Source: Streptomyces formicae
GTDB taxonomy: Bacteria > Actinomycetota > Actinomycetes > Streptomycetales > Streptomycetaceae
Length of the DNA: 64,000 bases
Direction of reading: 5' to 3'
Assembly (NCBI RefSeq): GCF_022647665.1
Contig: NZ_CP071872.1
Location: forward strand, 6,014,001 to 6,078,000
Made by a program: the position numbers and the translations under genes. A model generated the notes under the pieces. It saw only the letters and a list, made by a program, of their open reading frames with translations, had not been told where the DNA came from and searched no databases. Below are positions 40,256 to 47,816 of the stretch, piece after piece. Position 1 is the first letter of the stretch, and each line of letters begins with the position of its first letter.

Positions 40256-40898
40256 GCAGCACGACGCGGACCGGGACGACCGCGACCGGGATCCGCAGCC
40301 GATCGACGAGGACGCCGCCTGGGCGGCCATCGTCGCGGGGTACGGCAAGGAGCCGGCCGACCCTCCCGGCGCCAAGCCGTTCAAGTCGGTGGAGGACCTG
40401 GCCGGTCTGAGCAAGCAGGTGAGGAACGATTCCTCGCCGAAGGCCGGCGACGCTCCGGACGAGGGCGAGCACGGGGACAGGGACGGGAACGGGGACAAGG
40501 ACCAGGAAGGCGGGCGTCCGGGGCCGGAGCGGCCGCTGGGCAGCTCGGTGGTCTTCGCCCCCGGCGTCGGTGTCGGCGTGGGCGGCGGCGGCCCGCGGGA
40601 CTACGAGGTCGCGGAGGCTGGCGACGACGACCTCGACGAGACCGACGAGGGCCATTTCGTGCCGCCGGAGCCGCCGCCGCTGCCGGAGGCCGACACGACC
40701 GCGAAGTTCGCCTGGCTCGCGGTCATCGGCGGTCCGGTGCTGCTGCTGCTCGCGGTGCTGCTCCAGTGGGACATGACGTGGTGGCTCACCACGCTCGGCG
40801 TGGGCGGCTTCCTGGGCGGCTTCGCCACGCTGGTGGCACGGATGTCGCACGGGGACGACGAGGACGACGACGACCCGGGCCGGGGCGCGGTCGTCTGA
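40248..40898 (+). CDS. Acidic protein with two C-terminal membrane helices, function unknown
   Basis: 216 residues. The first 140 are charged and low complexity (HDADRDDRDRDPQPIDEDAA; EGEHGDRDGNGDKDQEGGRP), apart from a short conserved block (AWAAIVAGYGKEPADP, KPFKSVEDLAGL). Two adjacent membrane helices follow (FAWLAVIGGPVLLLLAVLLQ and WLTTLGVGGFLGGFATLVAR), then an acidic tail (HGDDEDDDDPG). No known domain. GTG start with GAAGGG upstream; overlap with the esterase gene implies joint expression. Related proteins occur at the same place in other Streptomyces, as far as I recall. Confidence 0.8.
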   Translation: MAEQHDADRDDRDRDPQPIDEDAAWAAIVAGYGKEPADPPGAKPFKSVEDLAGLSKQVRNDSSPKAGDAPDEGEHGDRDGNGDKDQEGGRPGPERPLGSSVVFAPGVGVGVGGGGPRDYEVAEAGDDDLDETDEGHFVPPEPPPLPEADTTAKFAWLAVIGGPVLLLLAVLLQWDMTWWLTTLGVGGFLGGFATLVARMSHGDDEDDDDPGRGAVV

Positions 40899-40919
40899 GG
40901 CGCCCAGGGCGCCCTGAGC

Positions 40920-41672
40920 TCAGCCCGCGGGGATTCTGAGGGCGGCCAGGACCGGGAGATGGTCCGTGGCCGCCCTCAGGTCTGCGTCCCTGATGCCCGT
41001 GAGCCCGATCGGCACCCCGCAGCCGAGGACCTCGACGCCCTTGGTCGCGAAGATCGCGTCGATCCGCTGGTGCGGGTCGGTGGGGGTGGAGGTGTACTCA
41101 CCGCCCCAGGGGCGCACGGCCCAGCAGTCCTGCAGCTCGGCCGCGAGCCGCCGGAAGCCGCGGCCGTCGGGCCGGTCGTTGATGTCGCCCGCGGCGATCG
41201 CGTGCGGCACGTCCATCGCGGCGAGCCGGTCGAGCACCATGCCTGCCTGGGCGTACCGCTCGTCGCTCTGGAGGCTCAGATGACAGCTGAGCAGTCCGAT
41301 CCGGGCGCCTGCGATACGCACGACGGCGGTCGCGAAGCCGCGGCGGTGCAGACCGGGGGTGAGCGGGAGCAGCACGTCCTCCGTGCGTTCCACGGTCGTG
41401 CGCAGGGAGCACAGCAGCAGCGGCCCCGCGGCGGTGGCGCCACCGCTCAGCACGACGAGCTCGCTCTTGGCGGCGAGGCGGGCGGCGTGCTTGCGCCAGC
41501 GGAAGAAGCGGGGCGCTTCCTGGACGAAGACGAGGTCGGGGCGGCAGGCGCGGATGACGCGGGCGAGGGCGTCTTCGTCGTCGCGCATCGAGCGGATGTT
41601 GTAGCTGAGCACACGGATGACGGCGGAACCGTCGGGTTCCGTGCGGGAGTTGGGCAGCGGTGGCATCGCCAT
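40920..41672 (-). CDS. Endonuclease/exonuclease/phosphatase-family hydrolase
   Basis: 250 residues. DNase I-like fold: IRVLSYNIRSMRDDEDALA (about 20-38), LVFVQEAPRFFRW (metal-binding Glu), IGLLSCHLSLQSDER, AIAAGDINDRPDGRGF (catalytic Asp-x-Asn) and the final ATDHLPVLAALRI (Asp-His). A magnesium-dependent phosphodiester or phosphate-ester hydrolase; substrate not readable. The ATG at 41672 follows TATCTT by exactly 7 nt, indicating a leaderless mRNA, and no signal peptide follows. It is convergent with the acidic membrane protein gene. Confidence 0.88.
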   Translation of the reverse strand: MAMPPLPNSRTEPDGSAVIRVLSYNIRSMRDDEDALARVIRACRPDLVFVQEAPRFFRWRKHAARLAAKSELVVLSGGATAAGPLLLCSLRTTVERTEDVLLPLTPGLHRRGFATAVVRIAGARIGLLSCHLSLQSDERYAQAGMVLDRLAAMDVPHAIAAGDINDRPDGRGFRRLAAELQDCWAVRPWGGEYTSTPTDPHQRIDAIFATKGVEVLGCGVPIGLTGIRDADLRAATDHLPVLAALRIPAG

Positions 41673-41685
41673 GCGGTTCAAGATA
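41673..41685 (-). promoter_or_regulatory. -10 element for a leaderless hydrolase mRNA
   Basis: Minus strand TATCTT (41685-41680), 7-nt spacer, ATG at 41672. Confidence 0.5.
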
Positions 41686-41714
41686 ACCGGCCGGGGCCCG
41701 TCGCCCCACGTCAA

Positions 41715-41749
41715 TCGCCGGGCGCGCTCACTTGGAGCGCGCCCGGCGA
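41715..41749 (-). terminator. Terminator after glkA
   Basis: 15-bp perfect stem TCGCCGGGCGCGCTC / GAGCGCGCCCGGCGA with loop ACTTG, 51 bp beyond the glkA stop codon and before the hydrolase promoter. Confidence 0.8.
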
Positions 41750-41799
41750 TCGGGGACGGAGACACCGGCCCCGGGGGCCGGTACGGATGCGGTGGGGCG

Positions 41800-42741
41800 T
41801 CAGCCCTGCCTGGCCAGGTCGGCCGCGCCGACGAGGCCCGCCTTTCCGCCCAGCTGGGCGGCGAGGACCTGGGCGTGGGGGCGCCACTGGGCGCCGATCA
41901 GCCAGCGGCGGAAGGACTTGCGGATCGGGTCGAGGACGAGCTCGCCCTCGTCCGAGACGCCGCCGCCGACGATGAACGCGGACGGGTCGAAGAGGGAGGC
42001 GAGGTCGGCGAGGCCGGCGCCCGCCCAGCGGGCCAGTTCGCGGAAGGAGTCGACGGCGACCTTGTCGCCCTCCCGGGCCGCGGCGCTGATGTGCTTGCCC
42101 TCGATCCCCTCGGGGGTGCCGTCGCCGAGGGCGAGCAGGATCTCCGCGTTCTCGGGGGTGGCCATCGCGCGCTGGCGGGCGTACCGGACGAGGGCGCGGC
42201 CCGAGGCGTACTGCTCCCAGCAGCCCTGGCTGCCGCAGCCGCAGAGCAGTCCGTCGGGGACGACCCGGATGTGCCCGAACTCGGCGGCGACGCCGAAGCG
42301 TCCCCGCCGCAGCTTGTTGCCGATGATGATGCCGCCGCCCAGGCCCGTGCCGAGCGTGATGCAGATGACGTCGTCGTGGCCCTGGCCCGCGCCGAAGCGG
42401 TACTCGCCCCAGGCCGCCGCGTTGGCGTCGTTCTCGACGACGACGGGGAGGCCGACGCGCTGTTCGACCTTGTCCTTCAGCGGCTCGTGGCGCCAGTTGA
42501 TGTTCGGCGCGAACAGGACGGTGGCACGCTTGTCGTCGACGTATCCGGCGGCGCCGATGCCGACCGCCTCGATGTCGTGCCCCTTACCGGCTGCGGTGAC
42601 GGCCGCGCAGATCGCCTCCACGATCGCGTCGGCGGTCGGCGGAGTGGGCACCGTGTGCTTCTCGAGAATCGTGCCCTCTTCGTCGACCACGCCGGCCGCG
42701 ATCTTGGTGCCGCCGATGTCGACGCCGATGGTGAGTCCCAT
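41800..42741 (-). CDS. glkA: ROK-family glucokinase GlkA
   Basis: 313 residues. ATP-dependent glucose kinase. ATP-binding DIGGTKIAAGVVDEEG (residues 8-23), sugar-binding VENDANAAAWGEYRFGAGQG, TLGTGLGGGIIIGNKL, the ROK zinc site GLLCGCGSQGCWEQYASG (Cys cluster, about 165-182) with an upstream EFGHIRV His, and FIVGGGVSDEGE. In S. coelicolor the same gene (SCO2126) is central to glucose repression. ATG with GAGGGAC upstream. It is the last gene of a likely minus-strand run with DUF5304, ArsA-like and SRPBCC genes. Together with pfkA it puts two upper-glycolysis steps in this window. Confidence 0.95.
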   Translation of the reverse strand: MGLTIGVDIGGTKIAAGVVDEEGTILEKHTVPTPPTADAIVEAICAAVTAAGKGHDIEAVGIGAAGYVDDKRATVLFAPNINWRHEPLKDKVEQRVGLPVVVENDANAAAWGEYRFGAGQGHDDVICITLGTGLGGGIIIGNKLRRGRFGVAAEFGHIRVVPDGLLCGCGSQGCWEQYASGRALVRYARQRAMATPENAEILLALGDGTPEGIEGKHISAAAREGDKVAVDSFRELARWAGAGLADLASLFDPSAFIVGGGVSDEGELVLDPIRKSFRRWLIGAQWRPHAQVLAAQLGGKAGLVGAADLARQG

Positions 42742-42802
42742 GTGTCCCTCAGTTTTCGGTCGAGCCCCGCTAAGGCCAACCGTACCCGAGCGGCTGACGG
42801 CC

Positions 42803-43246
42803 CTAGTCCAGGTCGATCTTCTCGCTCGGCCCTTCGCCGCCGCCGTCCCGGCCGTCCCGGCCGTCGCGAGGGGCCGGCTCGTCGCGCGTCCAGCGGCGCT
42901 CGTGGCCCTCGACGGCCGAACGGTAGGCGGCCAGCAGCTCGTTGCCCGCGGCCGCGAGGTGGTCGAAGACCTGCGGGTTGCGCTCGATGACCGGCTCGAC
43001 GGCCGATTTGGCCTGGCTGATCAACTGTTGCACGGCGCCCTGCGTGGCCGCACCGAACAGCGGGTTCTGCAACGAGGACACCTTCTCGGCGACCGCGTCG
43101 ACCAGCTTGCGCAGCTCCTCGGCCGCGGAGCCGGTCTGCGTGCCGTACCGCTCGCGGCGGCGGGCCCGCTCGGCCTCCAGGTCCTCGGCACACGCCTCTG
43201 CCCAGGCATCGGCGTCGACGGCGGGACGCTCGGTGGCATCGCTCAT
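42803..43246 (-). CDS. DUF5304 family protein
   Basis: 147 residues, soluble and mostly helical: DADAWAEACAEDLEAERARR (residues 12-31), then SAAEELRKLVDAVAEKVSSL, AVQQLISQAKSAVEPVIERN, and VFDHLAAAGNELLAAYRSAV. The C-terminal 30 residues are charged (DEPAPRDGRDGRDGGGEGPS). The family is confined to actinobacteria and unnamed. It sits between the ArsA-like ATPase gene and glkA, with CAGGAG 8 nt before the ATG. In mycobacteria a similar small helical protein gene adjoins the ArsA-like gene. A helper for the ATPase is possible, unproven. Confidence 0.82.
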   Translation of the reverse strand: MSDATERPAVDADAWAEACAEDLEAERARRRERYGTQTGSAAEELRKLVDAVAEKVSSLQNPLFGAATQGAVQQLISQAKSAVEPVIERNPQVFDHLAAAGNELLAAYRSAVEGHERRWTRDEPAPRDGRDGRDGGGEGPSEKIDLD

Positions 43247-43307
43247 GACGTACTCCTGGAGAACGTGACTTCGTACTGTCGACGGTACCGGAACGCGGCG
43301 TGGCCGT

Positions 43308-44474
43308 TCAGCGTGTACGTGGCCAAAGAGCGGGGTCGGGGGTGAAGCGGACGCCCAGCACCCCGTCTGTGAGCCCCGCACCGGAGACGGTGCAGCGGCG
43401 CAGCGCGGCGGGCAGCGGAACGATACGCCGGAACGGGCCCGCGGTGAGGACGAGTTCGTCGCCGCGGCGCACCAGATGGAGCTCCTCCTTGACGGCCCCG
43501 GGCAGCGGCAGCTGCCAGACCAGGGTGCCTTCGTCACCGGCCGGGCCTTCGGCCACGCCCCACGGCTCCCGGGCTGCCGGGGGCCCCACGGGCAGGTCCA
43601 GGGCGGCCAGGTCGTCGAGCCCCCGCGGGTCCCGGCCCAGGTGCGGGGCCTCGCGCACGGCGGCGGTCTGCGCCCACTCCTCGTGCCAGCGCCGCAGCGC
43701 CTTGTCCTGCTGGGCCTGGAGTCCCGCGAGCCAGGGGTCGGGGGACGCGACCGGGAGGACCCGGTTCGCCACGAGCGTGTCCACGTCCATCCCGTACAGC
43801 GCGAGGCCGAGCCGGGCGGTGCACAGCGCGTCCTCACCCGCGGGCCCGGGCTCGGCGACGAGCCGGACGGTGGTGCTGCGGTCCTCGATCAGCCCCTGGA
43901 CGGCGGCGAGCTCCCCCTCCCAGCGCGCGGCCGTGTCGTACAGCCACTGCGCGGGCATCGGTACGCCGGCGAGCTGCGCCAGGACCGGGCGCAGCGCGCG
44001 GGCGGCCTGCCGCTCGGGCGGGACGAGCCGGCGCAGATAGCGGCGGAGCTGCTCCGGGAGGCCGAGCAGGGCGATGGCGTCAGGGACCGGGGGCAGGTCG
44101 ACGACGAGGACGTCCCACTCCCCGGCCGCGGCGTCCCGCAGCGCGCGCAGCAGCGCGGACTGCTCGCTGCCGGGCAGTTCGGTGAGCTCTTCGTCCTCCA
44201 GCCTGCGGGCGCCGAGCAGGTCGAGCAGCGCACCGCCGCGCTCCTGGAAGGCGAGCAGCTCGGAGCGGAAGTGGGCACCGGGGTCGGTCCGGGCGGCCCA
44301 CAGCCCGTCGGTGACCGGCCGGGGCCCGGTCCCGACGCCGGTCCCGAGGATGCCGCCGGCCTCGCCCGAGAGCAGCAGGGTCCGCCTGCCGCGCCGCGCC
44401 TCGGCGAGCGCGGTGGCCGCGGCGACGGTCGTACGGCCCGAGCCGCCGGGCCCGGTGACGAGAACGGTGCGCAT
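43308..44474 (-). CDS. ArsA-related P-loop ATPase (Rv2184c-like)
   Basis: 388 residues. Deviant P-loop GPGGSGRTTVAAATALAEAR at residues 8-27 with Arg14 where ArsA/Get3/MinD ATPases have the invariant Lys, and lacking the leading signature Lys (KGGVGKT). Further landmarks are RTLLLSGEAGG, WDVLVVDLPPVPDAIALLGL (switch II region, VDLPP replacing DTAPT) and LVANRVLPVASPD. A typical C-terminal ArsA_HSP20-like beta domain follows (LVWQLPLPGAVKEELHLVRR, ELVLTAGPFRRIVPLPAALR). No arsenic genes are near. It lies between the SRPBCC and DUF5304 genes, as in M. tuberculosis. The start is ATG; a TTG just before is possible. Likely a targeting or sorting ATPase; arsenic export is unlikely. Confidence 0.85.
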   Translation of the reverse strand: MRTVLVTGPGGSGRTTVAAATALAEARRGRRTLLLSGEAGGILGTGVGTGPRPVTDGLWAARTDPGAHFRSELLAFQERGGALLDLLGARRLEDEELTELPGSEQSALLRALRDAAAGEWDVLVVDLPPVPDAIALLGLPEQLRRYLRRLVPPERQAARALRPVLAQLAGVPMPAQWLYDTAARWEGELAAVQGLIEDRSTTVRLVAEPGPAGEDALCTARLGLALYGMDVDTLVANRVLPVASPDPWLAGLQAQQDKALRRWHEEWAQTAAVREAPHLGRDPRGLDDLAALDLPVGPPAAREPWGVAEGPAGDEGTLVWQLPLPGAVKEELHLVRRGDELVLTAGPFRRIVPLPAALRRCTVSGAGLTDGVLGVRFTPDPALWPRTR

Positions 44475-44485
44475 CAAGGGCGGGG

Positions 44486-44944
44486 TCAGCCCTGCGGGCC
44501 GGCCGCGCCGGACTCGACGCGCTTCTTCAGGCCGGCGAGGGCGCGGTCGATGATGACCTTCTCGGCCTTGCGCTTGATCATCCCGAGCATCGGGATCTTG
44601 ACGTCGACGGTCAGCTGGTAGGTGACCTCGGTGCGCTCACCGCCGGCGACGGGCGCCAGCGTGTACGAACCGTCCAGGGTGCGCAGCATCTGGGACTTGA
44701 CCAGCGTCCAGGAGACCTGGTTCTCGCCGGTCCAGGTGTAGGCGAGGGTGTGGTCGTCCTTGATCGCCCCGGCGTCGAGGACGAGCCGGACCTGGACCGC
44801 GCGGCCCTGGTCGTCCTTCTCCAGGACCTCGGTCTCCTTCACCTCGCCCGTCCACTCCGGGTAGCGCGCGAAGTCGGAGATGACGCCCATGACCTCGGCG
44901 GGCGCCGCGTCGATGGTGATGCTCGAGCTGGTGTGTTCCGCCAT
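44486..44944 (-). CDS. SRPBCC-family lipid-binding-type protein (polyketide cyclase-like)
   Basis: 152 residues, one SRPBCC/START-like domain: SITIDAAPAEVMGVISDFAR (about 8-27), YPEWTGEVKETEVLEKD, LVLDAGAIKDDHTLAYTWTG, VSWTLVKSQMLRTLDGSYTL and VTYQLTVDVKIPMLGMIKRK. Such domains form a deep pocket for hydrophobic ligands; it is not a true polyketide cyclase in this context. The M. tuberculosis counterpart is Rv2185c. GAGGAG lies 9 nt before the ATG, and the ArsA-like gene begins 11 bp after its stop, so they form one transcript and could hand over a hydrophobic cargo together. Confidence 0.9.
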   Translation of the reverse strand: MAEHTSSSITIDAAPAEVMGVISDFARYPEWTGEVKETEVLEKDDQGRAVQVRLVLDAGAIKDDHTLAYTWTGENQVSWTLVKSQMLRTLDGSYTLAPVAGGERTEVTYQLTVDVKIPMLGMIKRKAEKVIIDRALAGLKKRVESGAAGPQG

Positions 44945-45008
44945 CGCCGTGGCTCCTCTTTCTGCGCTCCGGAGGGTTGCGGTGTGCAATCTATCGCGAC
45001 CGCACGGG

Positions 45009-45770
45009 TCACCATTCCAGGGCCCACGGCCTGCCCGTCGCGGCGAAGTGCCCCACGTTCACGCACTCGGTCGCGCCGATCCGCATCCGCCGGGCCAGCG
45101 GCTGGTGGACGTGGCCGAAGAGGGCGTACCGCGGCCGGGTCCTCCTGATGGCGTCGAGCAGGGCGCGGCTGCCGCGCTCGAAGCGGCGGGGGACGGTGTC
45201 GTAGGTCAGCTCCGGTACGTCGGGCGGGATGTGCGAGCACAGCACGTCGACCTCACCGAGCGCCTCGACCTTGACGGCGTACTCCTCGTCGGAGATCTCG
45301 TACGGGGTGCGCATCGGGGTGCGCAGTCCGCCGCCGACGAAGCCGAAGACGCGCCCGTCGAGCTCGATGCGTTCGCCGTCGAGCACGGTGGTGCCGGGGC
45401 GTGCGTATTCCGGCCAGAGGGAGGGGATGTCGACGTTTCCGTACGTGGCGTACGTCGGCGTCGGGAAGGCCGCGAACATCTCGGCGTACTGTCGGCGCAC
45501 CGCGGAGAGGATCGCGGCGTCCCGGTCGAGCCCGGCCCACAGCCGCTGCCCGAGGACGCGGGCCTCCTCGTAGCGGCGGGCGGTGCGCAGCTCCACGATC
45601 CGGTCGGCGTTCTCGACGCCGAAGAGGTCGGGGAAGATGCCGCGCGAGTGGTCGGCGTAGTCGAGGAAGAGCACAAGGTCACCGAGGCAGATCAGCGCGT
45701 CGGCCCCGTCGCCCGATCTGGCCAGATCCCTGGTGTTCCCGTGCACGTCGCTGACCACATGAACTCGCAT
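45009..45770 (-). CDS. Calcineurin-like metallophosphoesterase
   Basis: 253 residues. Two-metal phosphoesterase with MRVHVVSDVHGNTRDL (D-x-H), ALICLGDLVLFLDY (GD), YATYGNVDIPSLW (GN instead of GNHD/GNCD), VLCSHIPPDVPEL (H) and YALFGHVHQPLARRMRIGAT (GHxH). The substrate is unknown. TAGGGT lies exactly 7 nt before the ATG, indicating a leaderless mRNA. It heads the minus-strand run SRPBCC, ArsA-like, DUF5304, glkA. The divergent neighbour is the acyl-CoA synthetase gene. Confidence 0.9.
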   Translation of the reverse strand: MRVHVVSDVHGNTRDLARSGDGADALICLGDLVLFLDYADHSRGIFPDLFGVENADRIVELRTARRYEEARVLGQRLWAGLDRDAAILSAVRRQYAEMFAAFPTPTYATYGNVDIPSLWPEYARPGTTVLDGERIELDGRVFGFVGGGLRTPMRTPYEISDEEYAVKVEALGEVDVLCSHIPPDVPELTYDTVPRRFERGSRALLDAIRRTRPRYALFGHVHQPLARRMRIGATECVNVGHFAATGRPWALEW

Positions 45771-45783
45771 GCCGATCACCCTA
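45771..45783 (-). promoter_or_regulatory. -10 element for leaderless metallophosphoesterase mRNA
   Basis: Minus strand TAGGGT (45783-45778), 7-nt spacer, ATG at 45770. Confidence 0.5.
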
Positions 45784-45853
45784 GGGTCGTCGTGGACGAG
45801 TGGGTAGAGGGGGCCGGACCTGCGGTTACTTCCGTGTCGTCGGCCGGGTGGAC

Positions 45854-45859
45854 TAGGGT
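45854..45859 (+). promoter_or_regulatory. Candidate -10 for the acyl-CoA synthetase gene
   Basis: TAGGGT, giving a 5' leader of about 140 nt before the TTG at 46008. No clear -35 is seen. Confidence 0.3.
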
Positions 45860-46007
45860 GCGCGAAGCAGCGCCGCACCGGTGTGACGCAGAGAACATCT
45901 GGCCGGGAACCCCTATCCGGAACCATGTACTGATGGGTAACGTCCGGGCAGTCCCCGGTGCGTTCACACAGAGCCGTGGCGCCGGCGCCCGATGAGGAGC
46001 AGCAGTC

Positions 46008-47804
46008 TTGCGCGAGTTCAGCCTTCCGGCCCTGTACGAGGTCCCCACGGACGGCAATCTGACGGATCTCATCCACCGCAATGCGACGCAGCATCCCGAT
46101 ACGGCCGTCATGGGCAGAAAGGTGGCAGGCGCCTGGACGGACGTCACCGCCGCCCGCTTCCTGGCCGAGGTGCGGGCTGCCGCCAAGGGCCTGATCGCGG
46201 CCGGGGTCCGGCCCGGTGACCGGGTCGGCCTGATGTCCCGCACCCGCTACGAGTGGGTGCAGCTGGACTTCGCGATCTGGAGCGCCGGCGCGGTGACCGT
46301 GCCCGTGTACGAGACCAGCTCCCCCGAGCAGGTGCAGTGGATTCTCGGCGACTCCGGCGCCGTCGCGGTGGTCGTCGAGAGCGAGGCGCACGCCGCCGCC
46401 GTCGAGTCCGTGCGGGACGGGCTGCCCGCGCTGCGGCACGTCTGGCAGCTGGAGAAGGGCGCGGTCGGCGAGTTGACCACGACCGGTGCGGAGATCTCCG
46501 ACGAGACGGTCGACGAGCGCAGCGCGGTCGCCAAGGCCGACGACCCGGCCACCATCGTCTACACCTCGGGCACGACCGGCCGCCCCAAGGGCTGCGTGCT
46601 CACCCACCGTGCGTTCTTCGCGGAGTGCGGCAACCTGGTCGAGCGGCTCAAACCGCTCTTCCGCACCGGCGACAGCTCCGTGCTGCTCTTCCTGCCGGCC
46701 GCCCATGTCTTCGGGCGCATGGTCGAGATCGCGTCCGTGATGGCGCCGATCAGGCTCGGCTGCGTGCCGGACATCAAGAACCTCACCGATGAACTCGCCT
46801 CGTTCCGGCCGACGCTGATCCTCGGTGTGCCGCGCGTCTTCGAGAAGGTCTACAACTCGGCGCGGGCGAAGGCCCAGGCGGACGGCAAGGGCAAGATCTT
46901 CGACAGGGCCGCGAACACGGCGATCGCGTACAGCCGCGCCATCGGCACCCCGCAGGGCGCCCCCCTCGGCCTGAGGCTCAAGCACAAGGTCTTCGACCGG
47001 CTGGTCTACAGCAAGCTGCGTGCGGTGCTCGGCGGCCGCGGCGAGTTCGCGGTCTCCGGCGGCGCGCCGCTGGGCGAGCGGCTCGGCCACTTCTTCCGCG
47101 GCATCGGCTTCACGGTGCTGGAGGGGTACGGTCTCACGGAGTCCTGCGCGGCGACGGCGTTCAACCCCTGGGACCGGCAGAAGATCGGCACGGTCGGCCA
47201 GCCGCTGCCGGGTTCGGTGGTGCGGATCGCCGACGACGGCGAGGTGCTGCTGCACGGCGAGCACATCTTCACCGGCTACTGGAACAACGAGACGGCGACA
47301 GCCGAGGCGCTGGCCGACGGCTGGTTCCACACCGGTGACATCGGCACGCTCGACGAGGACGGCTATCTCGCGATCACGGGCCGGAAGAAGGAGATCCTGG
47401 TGACGGCGGGCGGCAAGAACGTCGCCCCGGCGGTCATCGAGGACCGTATCCGCGCTCATGCGCTGGTCGCGGAGTGCATGGTGGTGGGCGACGGGCGGCC
47501 GTTCGTGGGCGCACTGGTCACCATCGACGAGGAGTTCCTGGCCCGCTGGGCCGCCGACAACGGAAAGCCGGCCGGTTCGACGGCGGCTTCGCTGCGCGAG
47601 GACCCGCAGCTGCTGGCAGAGGTCCAGCGGGCGGTGGACGAGGGCAATGCCGCGGTTTCCAAGGCGGAATCGGTGCGGAAATTCCGCATCCTCACCTCCC
47701 AGTTCACTGAGGAGGCCGGCCACATCACGCCGTCGCTGAAGCTGAAGCGGAATGTGGTGGCCAAGGACTTCGCCGACGAGATCGAGGCGATCTACCGGGC
47801 GTAG
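46008..47804 (+). CDS. Long-chain fatty acid-CoA ligase (FadD15-like)
   Basis: 598 residues. AMP-forming ligase that activates fatty acids to acyl-CoA. Motifs are TIVYTSGTTGRPKGCVLTHR (P-loop, about 183-202), LLFLPAAHVFGRM, FAVSGGAPLGERLGHFFRGI, EGYGLTESCAATAFN (about 370) and GWFHTGDIGTLDEDGYLAIT, with GRKKEILVTAGGKNVAPAVI after it and a C-terminal Lys (KLKRNVVAKDF). The start is TTG with GAGGAG 9 nt upstream. In M. tuberculosis the gene in this position is fadD15. It stands among acyltransferase, glycosyltransferase and SRPBCC genes, so a role in envelope lipid supply is likely. Confidence 0.95.
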   Translation: MREFSLPALYEVPTDGNLTDLIHRNATQHPDTAVMGRKVAGAWTDVTAARFLAEVRAAAKGLIAAGVRPGDRVGLMSRTRYEWVQLDFAIWSAGAVTVPVYETSSPEQVQWILGDSGAVAVVVESEAHAAAVESVRDGLPALRHVWQLEKGAVGELTTTGAEISDETVDERSAVAKADDPATIVYTSGTTGRPKGCVLTHRAFFAECGNLVERLKPLFRTGDSSVLLFLPAAHVFGRMVEIASVMAPIRLGCVPDIKNLTDELASFRPTLILGVPRVFEKVYNSARAKAQADGKGKIFDRAANTAIAYSRAIGTPQGAPLGLRLKHKVFDRLVYSKLRAVLGGRGEFAVSGGAPLGERLGHFFRGIGFTVLEGYGLTESCAATAFNPWDRQKIGTVGQPLPGSVVRIADDGEVLLHGEHIFTGYWNNETATAEALADGWFHTGDIGTLDEDGYLAITGRKKEILVTAGGKNVAPAVIEDRIRAHALVAECMVVGDGRPFVGALVTIDEEFLARWAADNGKPAGSTAASLREDPQLLAEVQRAVDEGNAAVSKAESVRKFRILTSQFTEEAGHITPSLKLKRNVVAKDFADEIEAIYRA

Positions 47805-47816
47805 GGGGACACCCCC

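Noticed and set aside
43308..44474. Arsenite export ATPase
   Set aside because: No arsB, arsC or arsR gene is near, the P-loop is deviant (Arg for Lys), and the gene is part of a conserved envelope neighbourhood.
44486..44944. Polyketide cyclase, hence a biosynthetic gene cluster
   Set aside because: The SRPBCC fold is general; no polyketide synthase, carrier protein or tailoring genes occur in the window.
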